Shown: in pieces, positions 35,402 through 43,603 of the stretch
How positions within the stretch are numbered: position 1 is the stretch's first letter
Layout of the letters: each line of letters starts with the position of its first letter
NCBI GenBank assembly: GCA_964347475.1
Contig: CAYFYY010000005.1
Span: 25,455-89,454, forward strand
Direction of reading: 5' to 3'
Source: GCA-020356105 sp964347475
GTDB taxonomy: Bacteria; Pseudomonadota; Alphaproteobacteria; UBA8366; JADFVY01
DNA length: 64,000 nucleotides
Notes under the pieces: model-generated
Told to the model about the DNA's origin: nothing
Databases searched by the model: none
What the model saw: only the letters and a program-made list of their open reading frames with translations
Translations under genes and position numbers: made by a program

Positions 35402-36368
35402 CGGGCACCACTCGGGTTCCCGCCTCGCCCTTCAGGGCTGCGAGGCAATCGTCGAGATGGGCGATAACGGCACGCCGGCCGCCGCCCTCGATGAACTGGA
35501 TCGCCGCCTCCACCTTCGGGCCCATGCTGCCGGCAGGGAACTGGCCATCCGCTAGATGGCGGCGCATCTCGGACACGGTGACGGTCCCCAGTTCGCGCTG
35601 ATCCGGCTTGCCGAAGTTGATGGCAACACTGCTGACGCCGGTCAGGATCAGCATGTCCTTTATGCCGAGGACGTTGGCCATCAGCGCCGAAGTACGGTCC
35701 TTGTCGATTACGGCCTCGACACCCCGCCTTACACCGTTGGGCTGGCGCACGACCGGAATGCCGCCGCCACCGCCGGCGATGACCACCGACCCGCGGTGGG
35801 CCACTGCGTCTATCAGCGAGATATCGACGATATGTCGGGGCAGCGGCGAGGGGACAACCTGGCGCCAGCCGCGGCCGGCATCCTCGCGCATGGTCCAGCC
35901 CATCTCATCTGCCAGAGCCTTCGCCTCCTCCTCGGAGTAGAAATATCCGACCGGTTTGGCGGGATCGGCGAAGGCCGGATCATCCGGGTCTACCTCGACC
36001 TGGGTCAGCAGGCAGACCACATGGCGCGGATTGCCGACCTCGCGCAGCGCGTTCTCGAAGGCCTGCATAAGGACATACGCGATGCCACCCTGACTGTTGG
36101 CGACACAGATATCCATCGGCATCGGTACGACCCGGTGACGGGCCAGAGCCTGGCGCATCAACACCTTGCCGATGCCGGGGCCATTGCCGTGTGTGATGAT
36201 CAACTCGTTGTCCATTTCCAGCAGCGGCAACAGGGAGCGTCCCGCACGGGCCGCGATCACGAACTGCTCTTCGCCCGTGCCTTTGATGCCGGCTGGGTGG
36301 ATGGCGTTGCCGCCGACGGCGACCACCAGGCGCCGCGGCATGTCGCGGTTCTCCGGTCCGCCGGCCAT
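35391..36368 (-). CDS. allK: Carbamate kinase
   Basis: Converts carbamoyl phosphate and ADP to ATP, CO2 and ammonia, harvesting energy from oxalurate cleavage. The 325-residue amino acid kinase-family protein shows LVVAVGGNAIHPAGIKGTGEEQ, ELIITHGNGPGIGKVLMRQAL and MDICVANSQGGIAYVLMQAF. VVIAGGGGGIPVV and DKDRTSALMANVLGIKDMLILTGV complete the nucleotide site. GGGGAG lies 8 bp before ATG 36368, which is only 4 bp after the TRAP permease stop. Its place with allF and allH argues for an AllK (YbcF) role rather than ArcC in arginine fermentation. Confidence 0.93.
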   Translation of the reverse strand: MAGGPENRDMPRRLVVAVGGNAIHPAGIKGTGEEQFVIAARAGRSLLPLLEMDNELIITHGNGPGIGKVLMRQALARHRVVPMPMDICVANSQGGIAYVLMQAFENALREVGNPRHVVCLLTQVEVDPDDPAFADPAKPVGYFYSEEEAKALADEMGWTMREDAGRGWRQVVPSPLPRHIVDISLIDAVAHRGSVVIAGGGGGIPVVRQPNGVRRGVEAVIDKDRTSALMANVLGIKDMLILTGVSSVAINFGKPDQRELGTVTVSEMRRHLADGQFPAGSMGPKVEAAIQFIEGGGRRAVIAHLDDCLAALKGEAGTRVVPDAH

Positions 36369-36372
36369 TAAT

Positions 36373-37677
36373 TCATCTCCCCGTCATCTGTTGGGGCAGC
36401 CACAGCGCGATCTCGGGGAAGGCGATCATCAGCATCGTGAAGATCAACATGATAATGACGAACGGCAACGTGCCGCGCATGACTTCCGATATCGGTCCGC
36501 CGTCGGGTCGCACGCCCTGAACCACATAGAGATTCATGCCGACCGGGGGCGTGATCATGGCAATCTCGCTCATCAGCACGATGAAGATGCCGAACCAGAT
36601 GGGATCGCCGTCGACGGCGGTGACGATGGGATAGGCGATCGGGATGGTGGCGACCTGGATCGACAGCACCTCGAGGAAACAGCCGAGGATCAGATAGAAG
36701 CCGATCATGGCGAAAAGCAGCGCCGTGAGCGACAGGTCGAACGACACCACCCACTGCGTCATCAGCTGGGCGACGCCGAGAAGGCTCAGCGTCAGGTTGA
36801 GGACGAAGGCGCCGACGATGATCAGCAGGATCATGCCGGTGAGCTGGGCCGTATGCTGGAAGGCGGTGTGCAGCATGGCGAAGGTCAGCTTGCGCGCCAG
36901 GGCTGCGAAGACGAGCGCGGTGATGACGCCGAGCGCGGCGGATTCGGTGGGCGTCGCAATGCCGAAATAGATGCTGCCCATGACGATGACGAAGATGACC
37001 AGCGGCGGGACCAGCCCGCCGAGGGAGCGCCACCGTTCCTCCCAGCTGGGAACCCTCGTATCCCGCTTGCCGTCGCCAGAGATCGCGTGGGCGCCGGCGA
37101 TGTAAAGCATGAACAGGGCGGTCAGCAGCAGGCCCGGAATGACGCCGGCGACGAACAGCTGACTGATCGAGTTGTTGGTAAGACTCCCATAGATCAGCAG
37201 CGCGATGCTGGGCGGAATCAGGATCCCGAGCGTGCCACCGGCCGCCAACGAACCCAGTGCATGGGGCTTGGCGTAGCCGCGTTCGTTCAGCGCCGGCAGG
37301 GCGACGGTGCCGATGGTCGCTGCGGTTGCAAGCGACGAGCCCGTCGTCGCCGCGAACAGCGAGCAACACCCCACATTGGTGTGCAGCAGGCCACCGGGCA
37401 GACGGCCCAGCCAGATGGAGAGGGCCCCGTACATGCGGTCGGCAATGCCAGATCGCAGCAGGATTTCGCCCATCAGGACGAACAGTGGGACGGCGGTCAG
37501 GATGTTCTCGTTCTGCACGCCCCAGACCACGTTGCCGATGGAGTTGATGAACGGCGCGCCGAACATGACCACCCCGCCGAAGACCCCCAGCCCCACCATC
37601 ACCACCGCGATGGGCATGCCGATCAGTAGCAGGCCCAAACCGCAGAAGAAGACGATGAAGACCTCAAGGATTCCCAT
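36373..37677 (-). CDS. TRAP transporter large permease (DctM family)
   Basis: A 434-residue permease with about 12 membrane segments and the DctM marks GEILLRSGIADRMYGALSIWLGRLPGGLLHTNVG, GTLGILIPPSIALLIYG, IATPTESAALGVITALVFA and ITPPVGMNLYVVQG. It lies 15 bp after the small permease and 4 bp before allK, so uptake and breakdown genes form one transcript. The substrate is probably a ureido or oxalurate-type acid or a related anion, by context. Confidence 0.95.
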   Translation of the reverse strand: MGILEVFIVFFCGLGLLLIGMPIAVVMVGLGVFGGVVMFGAPFINSIGNVVWGVQNENILTAVPLFVLMGEILLRSGIADRMYGALSIWLGRLPGGLLHTNVGCCSLFAATTGSSLATAATIGTVALPALNERGYAKPHALGSLAAGGTLGILIPPSIALLIYGSLTNNSISQLFVAGVIPGLLLTALFMLYIAGAHAISGDGKRDTRVPSWEERWRSLGGLVPPLVIFVIVMGSIYFGIATPTESAALGVITALVFAALARKLTFAMLHTAFQHTAQLTGMILLIIVGAFVLNLTLSLLGVAQLMTQWVVSFDLSLTALLFAMIGFYLILGCFLEVLSIQVATIPIAYPIVTAVDGDPIWFGIFIVLMSEIAMITPPVGMNLYVVQGVRPDGGPISEVMRGTLPFVIIMLIFTMLMIAFPEIALWLPQQMTGR

Positions 37678-37692
37678 GGCGCACCCTGGCGG

Positions 37693-38277
37693 CTATTCGG
37701 CGGCCTTGCCGATCTGTCCAGTTACCCGGCTCTTGGCCGCCGCGAGTTCTTCGCTTAGTTCTTCGGTGGCCGCCTTCGGGCTGAAGGCGTGGCTGAGCTC
37801 GACGATGCGTCCCCTGAGCAGATCGACAGTGGCGCGAATCGCGAGGATGGCGGCAACCAGCGCAAATATGGCGAGACCCGCGTACCACAGACCCTGCGGA
37901 TAAACGAGTGGAGTCGCCCAAGGCGTCGGGGCCGTGCTGTGATATGCAACCGAATCGGCGACGATGTCGTAAGCCGTAAAGGCCAGCAGCCCTGCGAAAG
38001 CCGCGATCGAGACGACCGCGAGCCAATTGAGCATCGCTTGGGCGACCCTCGGCAAGCGGAAGTGGAGAAGGTCGATCCGCATGTGGTTGCGCCCGATCAG
38101 CGCAACCGAAAAGGCCAGGGATGAGGTCACGGCGAGCGTATAACCGCCCAGTTCGTCCGCACCCTGGATAGACATGTCGAACGCCTTGCGCATGATCGTT
38201 TCGGCGCTGACCAGGACCGAAAGCGCCAGGCACATGTATCCGAAGATCCGTCCGAGAAGGGCCGAGAGCAACTGCAT
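37693..38277 (-). CDS. TRAP transporter small permease (DctQ family)
   Basis: A 194-residue protein with four hydrophobic segments: LSALLGRIFGYMCLALSVLV, GGYTLAVTSSLAFSVALIGRNHMRID, LAVVSIAAFAGLLAFTAYDIV and GLAIFALVAAILAIRATVDL. The order of charged residues after IGRNHMRID is the family feature. ATG 38277 is preferred since the upstream extension is not membrane-like. The C-terminal 40 residues are cytosolic and longer than in many DctQ proteins. It lies between dctP and dctM genes. Confidence 0.9.
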   Translation of the reverse strand: MQLLSALLGRIFGYMCLALSVLVSAETIMRKAFDMSIQGADELGGYTLAVTSSLAFSVALIGRNHMRIDLLHFRLPRVAQAMLNWLAVVSIAAFAGLLAFTAYDIVADSVAYHSTAPTPWATPLVYPQGLWYAGLAIFALVAAILAIRATVDLLRGRIVELSHAFSPKAATEELSEELAAAKSRVTGQIGKAAE

Positions 38278-38391
38278 TATTCGACATTCCTTGCTGTTGC
38301 CTCGCGGTGCGAGAAAAGTCGCTTTCGGGCCCGCCGCCATGCACCGTAGGCGTCAGCGCCGTGCCCGAAAGCTCAGGAAGGAGGAATTTTC

Positions 38392-39441
38392 CTATTTCAT
38401 TCCGACCACCGGGCCGAGGATCTCTTTCCACTTGGCAGCGCAGCCGGGCATGCTCTTCTCACAGACTTCGGACCAGGCCGGGAACGAGATCTTCGCGACC
38501 GCATCGGATACCAGCTTGAGGTCCGCGTCTGTCACCGGGACGTTCTTCAGATTGTACTTGGTGACGGTGGTACAGGGCTCCTGGCCGACATTGCAGCGCA
38601 GGGCGTCGTTGAACAGCTCTTCCGAGTAGATCCAGATGTCGGCGTTCAGCCCGTTGATGGCGGACTGCAGCTTCTTCTGCTGATCGGCATTCAGCTTGTT
38701 CCAGGTGTCGAGATTGATGGCATAGCCGTTGAACCCGACCTGGAATCCGATCGGCATGAAGTACTCGGTGACCTCGGGCCAGCCGGCCGAGTTGGCGGAG
38801 CTGGCCCCGGTGATGGCGCATTCCACGACGCCGCGGGCCAGCGCCTGCTGGGCTTCCGAAAACCCGATCGCGACCGGAATGGCGCCCAGGCTTTCGACGA
38901 ACTGGGCCAGGCTCTGGTCGTACACGCGCACCTTCTTGCCCTTGATGTCCTCCAGCCCGCTGATCGGGGTCTTGCAGAACAGCACCTGCGGGCCGAACGG
39001 CCAGAGGCCCAGGAGCTTGGCGTTGAAACGTTCCTGCAGCCGTTCGTCGAAATAGACCTTGTAGCGCTCGTAGACCCTGCGGGCCATGTCGTAGTCCGGG
39101 TTCAACCCAACCAGATCCTGGCCGAGCAAGAACGGCTCGTCGCGGGCCGCCTGGGCTGTGCGGATCGAGACGATGTCGAAAAGACCGTTCTTGAGGACGC
39201 GCAGCGTCTCCTCGGACTTCAGACCGGTGACATCGATCGGACGATAGTCAGCCTTGATGTCGAGCCCTGTCCTTTCGGCAAAATTCTCAAAGAACGGCTG
39301 CTCCATGTTCTTCTGGATCAGGCCGGTCGCATGGGGCTGGCCCAGCACTTTGAGTGTCATCGTTTGAGCGGATGCGGGGGCGGTTAGAATGCCCAATGCA
39401 AGCGCCGACGCTAAAACCGTTATCGCCTTTCTCGCTTTCAT
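38392..39441 (-). CDS. TRAP transporter substrate-binding protein (DctP family)
   Basis: A 349-residue periplasmic receptor with a signal peptide ending ASAQT. The DctP core includes TLKVLGQPHATGLIQKNMEQPFFENFAERTG, ISGLEDIKGKKVRVYDQSLAQFVESLGAIP, with the conserved Arg of KVRVYD, and QQALARGVVECAITGASSANSAGWPEVTEYFM. Three or four cysteines near the C-terminus (LRCNVGQEPCT, EVCEKSMPGC) are unusual and could form disulfides. It is the first gene of the TRAP-allKHF operon and is divergent from the GntR gene. Confidence 0.92.
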   Translation of the reverse strand: MKARKAITVLASALALGILTAPASAQTMTLKVLGQPHATGLIQKNMEQPFFENFAERTGLDIKADYRPIDVTGLKSEETLRVLKNGLFDIVSIRTAQAARDEPFLLGQDLVGLNPDYDMARRVYERYKVYFDERLQERFNAKLLGLWPFGPQVLFCKTPISGLEDIKGKKVRVYDQSLAQFVESLGAIPVAIGFSEAQQALARGVVECAITGASSANSAGWPEVTEYFMPIGFQVGFNGYAINLDTWNKLNADQQKKLQSAINGLNADIWIYSEELFNDALRCNVGQEPCTTVTKYNLKNVPVTDADLKLVSDAVAKISFPAWSEVCEKSMPGCAAKWKEILGPVVGMK

Positions 39442-39749
39442 CAGTCGATTCCTCAGTCATGGTTGATTGGTGTATGCCGCTAGCCGCTTGGCGCCCTTGC
39501 CAGCCGGATCAGGCTTGCCGGGCCTTACGAGCCATCTGCTCGAAATCGGGGCGATGCCCGTAGTTTCGGTCCTCCCTGCAAGGAACCTTCAGACGCAAAC
39601 CGCTAACTGGCGGGCATCTTATGACAGAATATTCCAAAATTGAATTAAATATTTTGTATTGTGTATAAAAAATCTGCTATGTTGGTACCCTCCGAAGGTG
39701 TAACGCATTGAGAAAAATACCATTCTGCTATCAGTGAATCCTTGATAAC
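39442..39749. other. 308-bp divergent promoter region between the TRAP-all operon and gntR
   Basis: No gene is seen. Positions 39620-39690 are strikingly AT-rich against the GC-rich surroundings and hold the element at 39640-39659, followed by GTGTATAAAAAATCTGC that could serve as a -10 region on either strand. The rest (39442-39600) is the leader of the dctP transcript. Confidence 0.6.
39640..39659. promoter_or_regulatory. 20-bp element in the dctP/gntR region shared with the allG promoter
   Basis: TTGAATTAAATATTTTGTAT matches the reverse complement of 31318-31337 at 17 of 20 positions (differences at positions 10, 11 and 14). It lies about 200 bp upstream of dctP and 90 bp upstream of gntR. 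Two such matches before two units of one pathway point to a pathway-specific operator. Confidence 0.6.
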
Positions 39750-40466
39750 GTGCCGGAGCTTCGAACCGAAATGCTTGGCCAGCCCATGCCATCCCGGAAA
39801 TCTGACTCCTCAACTTTGGCGATCGACCGGTCGACGCTGCACTCACAGCTCGTCGCAACCTTACGCGACATGATCGTCGAGGTACGGCTCGCGCCGGGCG
39901 AACGGATCGACGAAAAGAGCCTGTGCGAGTCGTTCGGTGTGTCCCGCACGCCCTTGCGCGAGGCGCTCAAGGTGCTGGCATCGGAGGGCCTGGTTGAACT
40001 GCCGCCAAATCGCAGCGCCCGCACCACGCCGATCACGCAGCAGGGTGTCGAAGAGCTGTTCGAGGTCATCAGTTGGCTCGATCTGAACGGCGCAAAGGCT
40101 GCGGCCGTGAAGGCAACTGCCAAGGACATCGCGCATTTGCGCGACATTCACCGGCAACTGCTGCGCCACTACAAAGCGAGGGAGCGGACCGAATATTTCC
40201 GCCTCAACCGGGAATTCCATCTCGGAATCATCACGCTTGCCGGCAATTCCGTGCTGTCCGCCGTCTATGCAGGGCTGATGGCCCAGGCCCAGCGGGCGCG
40301 TTACGTCGCCATCCAGTCACAGGCCCACTGGGATCGGGGCATCGAGGAACACGAGCGGATCCTCGACGCCTTGGCCGATCGCAATGGCGAGGCCGCCGGC
40401 CGCCTCCTGTTCGAACATGTGCGGGAAACCGGCCAACGGGTCGCGCAGAGCCTTTCGGATGGCTGA
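39750..40466 (+). CDS. GntR-family regulator with FCD domain
   Basis: A 238-residue regulator. The winged helix reads STLHSQLVATLRDMIVEVRLAPGERIDEKSLCESFGVSRTPLREALKVLASEGLVELPPNRSARTTP. The C-terminal all-helical FCD domain includes EVISWLDLNGAKAAAVKATAKDIAHL, FRLNREFHLGI, and HERILDALADRNGEAAGRLLFEHV with likely metal-binding His residues. The start is GTG 39750; in-frame ATGs at 39771 and 39786 are alternatives. It is divergent from the TRAP-all operon and upstream of the ureidoglycolate lyase gene, and probably responds to an oxalurate or ureidoglycolate metabolite. Confidence 0.92.
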   Translation: MPELRTEMLGQPMPSRKSDSSTLAIDRSTLHSQLVATLRDMIVEVRLAPGERIDEKSLCESFGVSRTPLREALKVLASEGLVELPPNRSARTTPITQQGVEELFEVISWLDLNGAKAAAVKATAKDIAHLRDIHRQLLRHYKARERTEYFRLNREFHLGIITLAGNSVLSAVYAGLMAQAQRARYVAIQSQAHWDRGIEEHERILDALADRNGEAAGRLLFEHVRETGQRVAQSLSDG

Positions 40467-40669
40467 GTCGCAACCGCAACGGACTCGCCAAGCAACGCAA
40501 GGATCATCGTCGTGCTCTGCTGGTATGCGATACGGCGGGTGACGACGTTCTCGCCGCCGCTGCCGGGCGGCGCAGCGGACATGCCCGTCGGCGGCCGGCC
40601 GGACGGGGCCTTCGGCAGACGCGTCGCGTTGTTGCCCCTCACCGGCGCCATGGCGATGGAGACCGATCG

Positions 40670-41173
40670 ATGATCCTCGACGCGCGCCTTTTGACCCCGG
40701 AAGCCTTCGCCCCGTTCGGCGACGTGCTGATGGGGCTCGATGTGGCTGGCGGCCCCGAACGGCACGAATTTGCCGCGCGCTTCCAGAACCTGCGCCCCGA
40801 TGCGAAGCCCAACATGACGTTCATGCGGGTTCCAGTCGCGCACGGAGATGTGCCGATCCGGGCGCTGGAGCGCCACCGTTTTTCCAACCAGGCCTTCGTC
40901 CCGCTGAACGGCACCCACCATCTTGCGGTCGTCTGTCCATCGACGCCGACCGGCGCGCCCGACATTAGCGGTCTGCAAGCGTATATTGCCTCCGGAGTTC
41001 AGGCCATCAACTACGCCGCCGACATCTGGCATGCGCCTCGCACCGCGCTCAGCGTGCCGGGCGAATTCATCATGTTCCGATGGGACGACGGCTCGCCCGA
41101 TGACACGGAACTCCTGCCGCTCGACGACGACATCGTGGTGAGGAGAATCACCCGTGACGGGCTGGGTTCATAA
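40670..41173 (+). CDS. allA: Ureidoglycolate lyase
   Basis: Splits ureidoglycolate to glyoxylate and urea. The 167-residue cupin-fold protein begins DARLLTPEAFAPFGDVL and has FRVPV-like segments (MTFMRVPVAHGDVPIRALERHRFSNQAFVPLNGTHHLAVVCP). YAADIWHAPRTALSVPGEFIMFRWDDGSPDDTEL carries the conserved His and Trp of the active site. ATG 40670 has GGAG upstream. The 203 bp between it and gntR show no clear gene. It overlaps the next gene by 20 bp. Confidence 0.92.
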   Translation: MILDARLLTPEAFAPFGDVLMGLDVAGGPERHEFAARFQNLRPDAKPNMTFMRVPVAHGDVPIRALERHRFSNQAFVPLNGTHHLAVVCPSTPTGAPDISGLQAYIASGVQAINYAADIWHAPRTALSVPGEFIMFRWDDGSPDDTELLPLDDDIVVRRITRDGLGS

Positions 41174-41990
41174 CGGCGACATTCGGATCCATTACGAGCA
41201 GGCCGGCGACGGGACGCCGGTCGTCTTCGCGCACGAGTTCGGCGGCGACCGCAGAAGCTGGGAGCCGCAGATCCGCTACCTCTCGCGCTTTCACCAATGC
41301 GTCGCCTTCAACGCGCGGGGCTATCCGCCCTCGGATGTGCCGGCGGGAGTCGAGAGTTACAGCCAGGACATCTTCGTCGAAGACCTTGCGGCAGTTCTCG
41401 ATGGTCTCGCCCTCGGGCGCGCGCACCTCGTCGGCCTGTCCATGGGAAGCGGCACCGTGCTCGGCTTCACTTTGCGCCACCCCGACCGGGTGCGATCCAT
41501 GGTGCTCTGCGGCTGCGGCTACGGTTCGGACGCCGACCAGCGGCAGGATTGGCTGCGGTCCAATGCCGAGTTGGCCGAGACCCTGTTGACCGATCCCGAC
41601 GCTGCCGCCGAAACCTATGCCCGCGGGCCCACACGGTTGCCATTCCGCGCCAAGGACGCGCGCGGATGGGCTGCGTTCGAGGCCAGTCTCAAGGCGCTCG
41701 ATCCGCTCGGCGCCGCACTGACTCTCAAGGGTGTGCAACCAAGCCGCCCCAGCGTGTTCGACCTCGAGGACGGGCTGGCGACGCTTGACATCCCGACCCT
41801 CATCGTCGTCGGAGATTCCGACGATCCCGCTCTCGCGCCAGCGCAGTTCCTCAAGCGCAGTATACCCGCTGCCGCCCTAAGCGTGTTTCCACGCACCGGC
41901 CACGCCGTCAACGCCGAAGAGCCGGCGCTGTTCAATCAGGTGCTGTTCGAGTTCCTGAGCGCCGTCGACGCCGGCCGCTGGGGTGCGTAG
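41154..41990 (+). CDS. Alpha/beta-hydrolase family protein
   Basis: A 278-residue hydrolase with the oxyanion region VVFAHEFGGDRRSWEPQI, nucleophile elbow GLSMGSGTV, acid in VVGDSDDPAL and catalytic His in RTGHAVNAEEP. The start is a GTG inside the last codons of allA, a 20-bp overlap, so the two are co-translated. A role in cleaving an ester, lactone or amide that feeds ureidoglycolate metabolism is plausible. The substrate is unknown. Confidence 0.88.
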   Translation: MTGWVHNGDIRIHYEQAGDGTPVVFAHEFGGDRRSWEPQIRYLSRFHQCVAFNARGYPPSDVPAGVESYSQDIFVEDLAAVLDGLALGRAHLVGLSMGSGTVLGFTLRHPDRVRSMVLCGCGYGSDADQRQDWLRSNAELAETLLTDPDAAAETYARGPTRLPFRAKDARGWAAFEASLKALDPLGAALTLKGVQPSRPSVFDLEDGLATLDIPTLIVVGDSDDPALAPAQFLKRSIPAAALSVFPRTGHAVNAEEPALFNQVLFEFLSAVDAGRWGA

Positions 41991-42391
41991 ATCGCCACGA
42001 CCGCCGGCCGTGCCTCCTCCAACAAGGCGCGACTCCATAACTTACCCGTGCCCCTTGGCATTCTGTGCGTCAGCCGGCACCGACCAATCGGGGGCATTTG
42101 TATCGGCACCTTGGTTGGGCCCTGATTTGAACCTGTCATCCAAGCCGTTGATTCCACTGGGCCGCAATTCCCGGCCAAAATCAAAGCCCCGCAACGCAAT
42201 GAGTTGACGGGGCTTTCCAAATCACAGTGGTTGCGGGGGCCCGCAACCACCTATGCCGAACACATCTCAGACGGGGCAGAGCGATTGTTTAGCGGCAGAT
42301 CGTCGAGCCACCCCACCGCGAGTTTTTCCTAACGCTCATCACCAGCTGCCATCGTTTGACCGGGCAATCAGGCCCGTGTGAATTCCTGCAT
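41991..42391. other. 401-bp intergenic region containing a dispersed repeat
   Basis: No gene is seen. The repeat (42183-42250) and its conserved flank to about 42280 occupy the centre. From 42281 to 42391 I find nothing recognisable. Confidence 0.6.
42183..42250. repeat. Dispersed palindromic element, copy B
   Basis: Two hairpins lie in tandem. The first (42183-42216) is AAAGCCCC...GGGGCTTT enclosing CAAC...GTTG, and with its T-run it resembles a rho-independent terminator. The second (42227-42250) is GTGGTTGCGGG, then GGC or GC, then CCGCAACCAC. The following CTATGCCGAACACAT (from 42251) also occurs in copy C. CCGCAACCA equals the 3' end of the initiator tRNA at 63940. Confidence 0.8.
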
Positions 42392-42985
42392 TTAGCCCCG
42401 AACGAGAGCGGCTGCCCTGAATCTTGTCCGGCAGTCCGCAAGGTTCCAGTTGCGTTTCCAGTCGGAGGGGGGGCCTGGCATAACCCTGGCCCACAGGAAC
42501 CTCGGTGCGGGGGATTCGAACAGGAATTGTGCCGCTGCTTCCAGCTCCTCGGGCCGGGAGATTGCCATGACCGAGGGTATGCCAGCGCCTTTGGCCATCA
42601 ATTCGAGATCGGTTCGCTCCGCTGTATGGCCTCTCTGGCCTCCCGTTTCGCCGTGCTGGCCATTGTCGATACAGATGATCGACAGGTTTTGCGGCGCGGC
42701 CGAAGCGACCGTTGCGAGGCTGCCGATATTCATCATCAGTTCGCCGTCGCCGGTGATGACCGCGACCTGTCTTTGCGGTGCGCAGAGAGCCATCCCCAGG
42801 CCGATCGGCACGGCGGCGCCCATGGCGCCGCCCATCGTGAACAGGGTGTCCGCTTCGGAGGTGAGCGCGGCGGCATCGCGCGATGCGCCGGCAAGGCCCG
42901 ATACCATCAGATAGTCCGAATGGTTCGGCAAGAGCCTCGGGAGAATCTCGCGGCGATCCAACATGGTGTCCGTCATCTTCACCAC
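42392..42985 (-). CDS. ThDP-dependent decarboxylase, ThDP-binding subunit (ComE/sulfopyruvate decarboxylase beta-like)
   Basis: A 197-residue protein with the ThDP motif GDGELMMNIGSLATVASAAPQNLSIICIDNGQHGETGG, the arrangement of the separate beta subunit of sulfopyruvate and phosphonopyruvate decarboxylases. It starts 7 bp after the alpha subunit. The C-terminus is slightly longer than usual. The substrate is probably a 2-oxo acid, but it is undetermined. Given the neighbours it might act on a pathway 2-oxo acid imported by the TctABC system. Confidence 0.88.
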   Translation of the reverse strand: MVKMTDTMLDRREILPRLLPNHSDYLMVSGLAGASRDAAALTSEADTLFTMGGAMGAAVPIGLGMALCAPQRQVAVITGDGELMMNIGSLATVASAAPQNLSIICIDNGQHGETGGQRGHTAERTDLELMAKGAGIPSVMAISRPEELEAAAQFLFESPAPRFLWARVMPGPPSDWKRNWNLADCRTRFRAAALVRG

Positions 42986-42992
42986 TTCCCGG

Positions 42993-43514
42993 TCAAAAGG
43001 CCTTGGCGCCGAGAAAGCGCTGGGATAGCACCAGGGCCACCCCCTGGCCGCCCTTGAAACAGGCTGAAAGCGCGGCCCCTGCCGCGGTTTCCAGCTCCTC
43101 TTCGGAATCGACGCGGAAGATCAGCATGCCCATGGCCTCCAATACAGCGTCGACCGCTTGGCCCATGGGATACTGCCAGGGGTTCTGCTCACCGTAATCG
43201 CCCCGCATGGTAACGATGAGAAAGATCGGAAAACGCCCGCCCTTGACGAGGGAGAGGTGGTTGACGCAGTTGCCGACGCCGGAGGACTGCATGCAAACCA
43301 CAGCGCGCGCGCCGACGAGATCCGCGCCGGCACAGATGCCGACGCCCTCCTCCTCGGTGGAGAGAAGGAGCGCACTTGTCTCGTTGCTCTCTTGGGCCAG
43401 GCGAATCAGCGCGGAATTCCCCGCGTCGGGGACATGGGTGAACAGGGTCACGCCGCCGTCGACCAGCTGGGCAAACAGCTTCTGGGTCCACCGAGGCGCT
43501 CTGGTATCGGTCAT
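42993..43514 (-). CDS. ThDP-dependent decarboxylase, PYR-domain subunit (ComD/sulfopyruvate decarboxylase alpha-like)
   Basis: A 173-residue PYR domain: FAQLVDGGVTLFTHVPDAGNSALIRLAQ, then LLLSTEEEGVGICAGADLVGARAVVCMQSSGVGNCVNHLSLVKGGRFP. The conserved Glu of STEEEGVG activates the ThDP aminopyrimidine. ATG 43514 is chosen by homology; the open frame extends 113 codons upstream without family similarity. It pairs with the next gene to make a whole enzyme. It follows the TctAB gene by 89 bp on the same strand. Confidence 0.88.
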   Translation of the reverse strand: MTDTRAPRWTQKLFAQLVDGGVTLFTHVPDAGNSALIRLAQESNETSALLLSTEEEGVGICAGADLVGARAVVCMQSSGVGNCVNHLSLVKGGRFPIFLIVTMRGDYGEQNPWQYPMGQAVDAVLEAMGMLIFRVDSEEELETAAGAALSACFKGGQGVALVLSQRFLGAKAF

Positions 43515-43603
43515 TTCAGTTTCTCGAAAAGTCCAGCACTGGATTGGGTGCGCGGCCCGGGCCGCCGACGCGTTGGACGCTTGGGAACGGCCCGATATCG
43601 GAT

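Noticed and set aside
35391..36368. Carbamate kinase as part of an arginine deiminase pathway
   Set aside because: No arginine deiminase or ornithine carbamoyltransferase is nearby; the gene is joined to allH and allF.
40467..40669. Possible gene fragment between gntR and allA
   Set aside because: The minus-strand reading has some natural-looking residues but no start, stop or family pattern that I can name.
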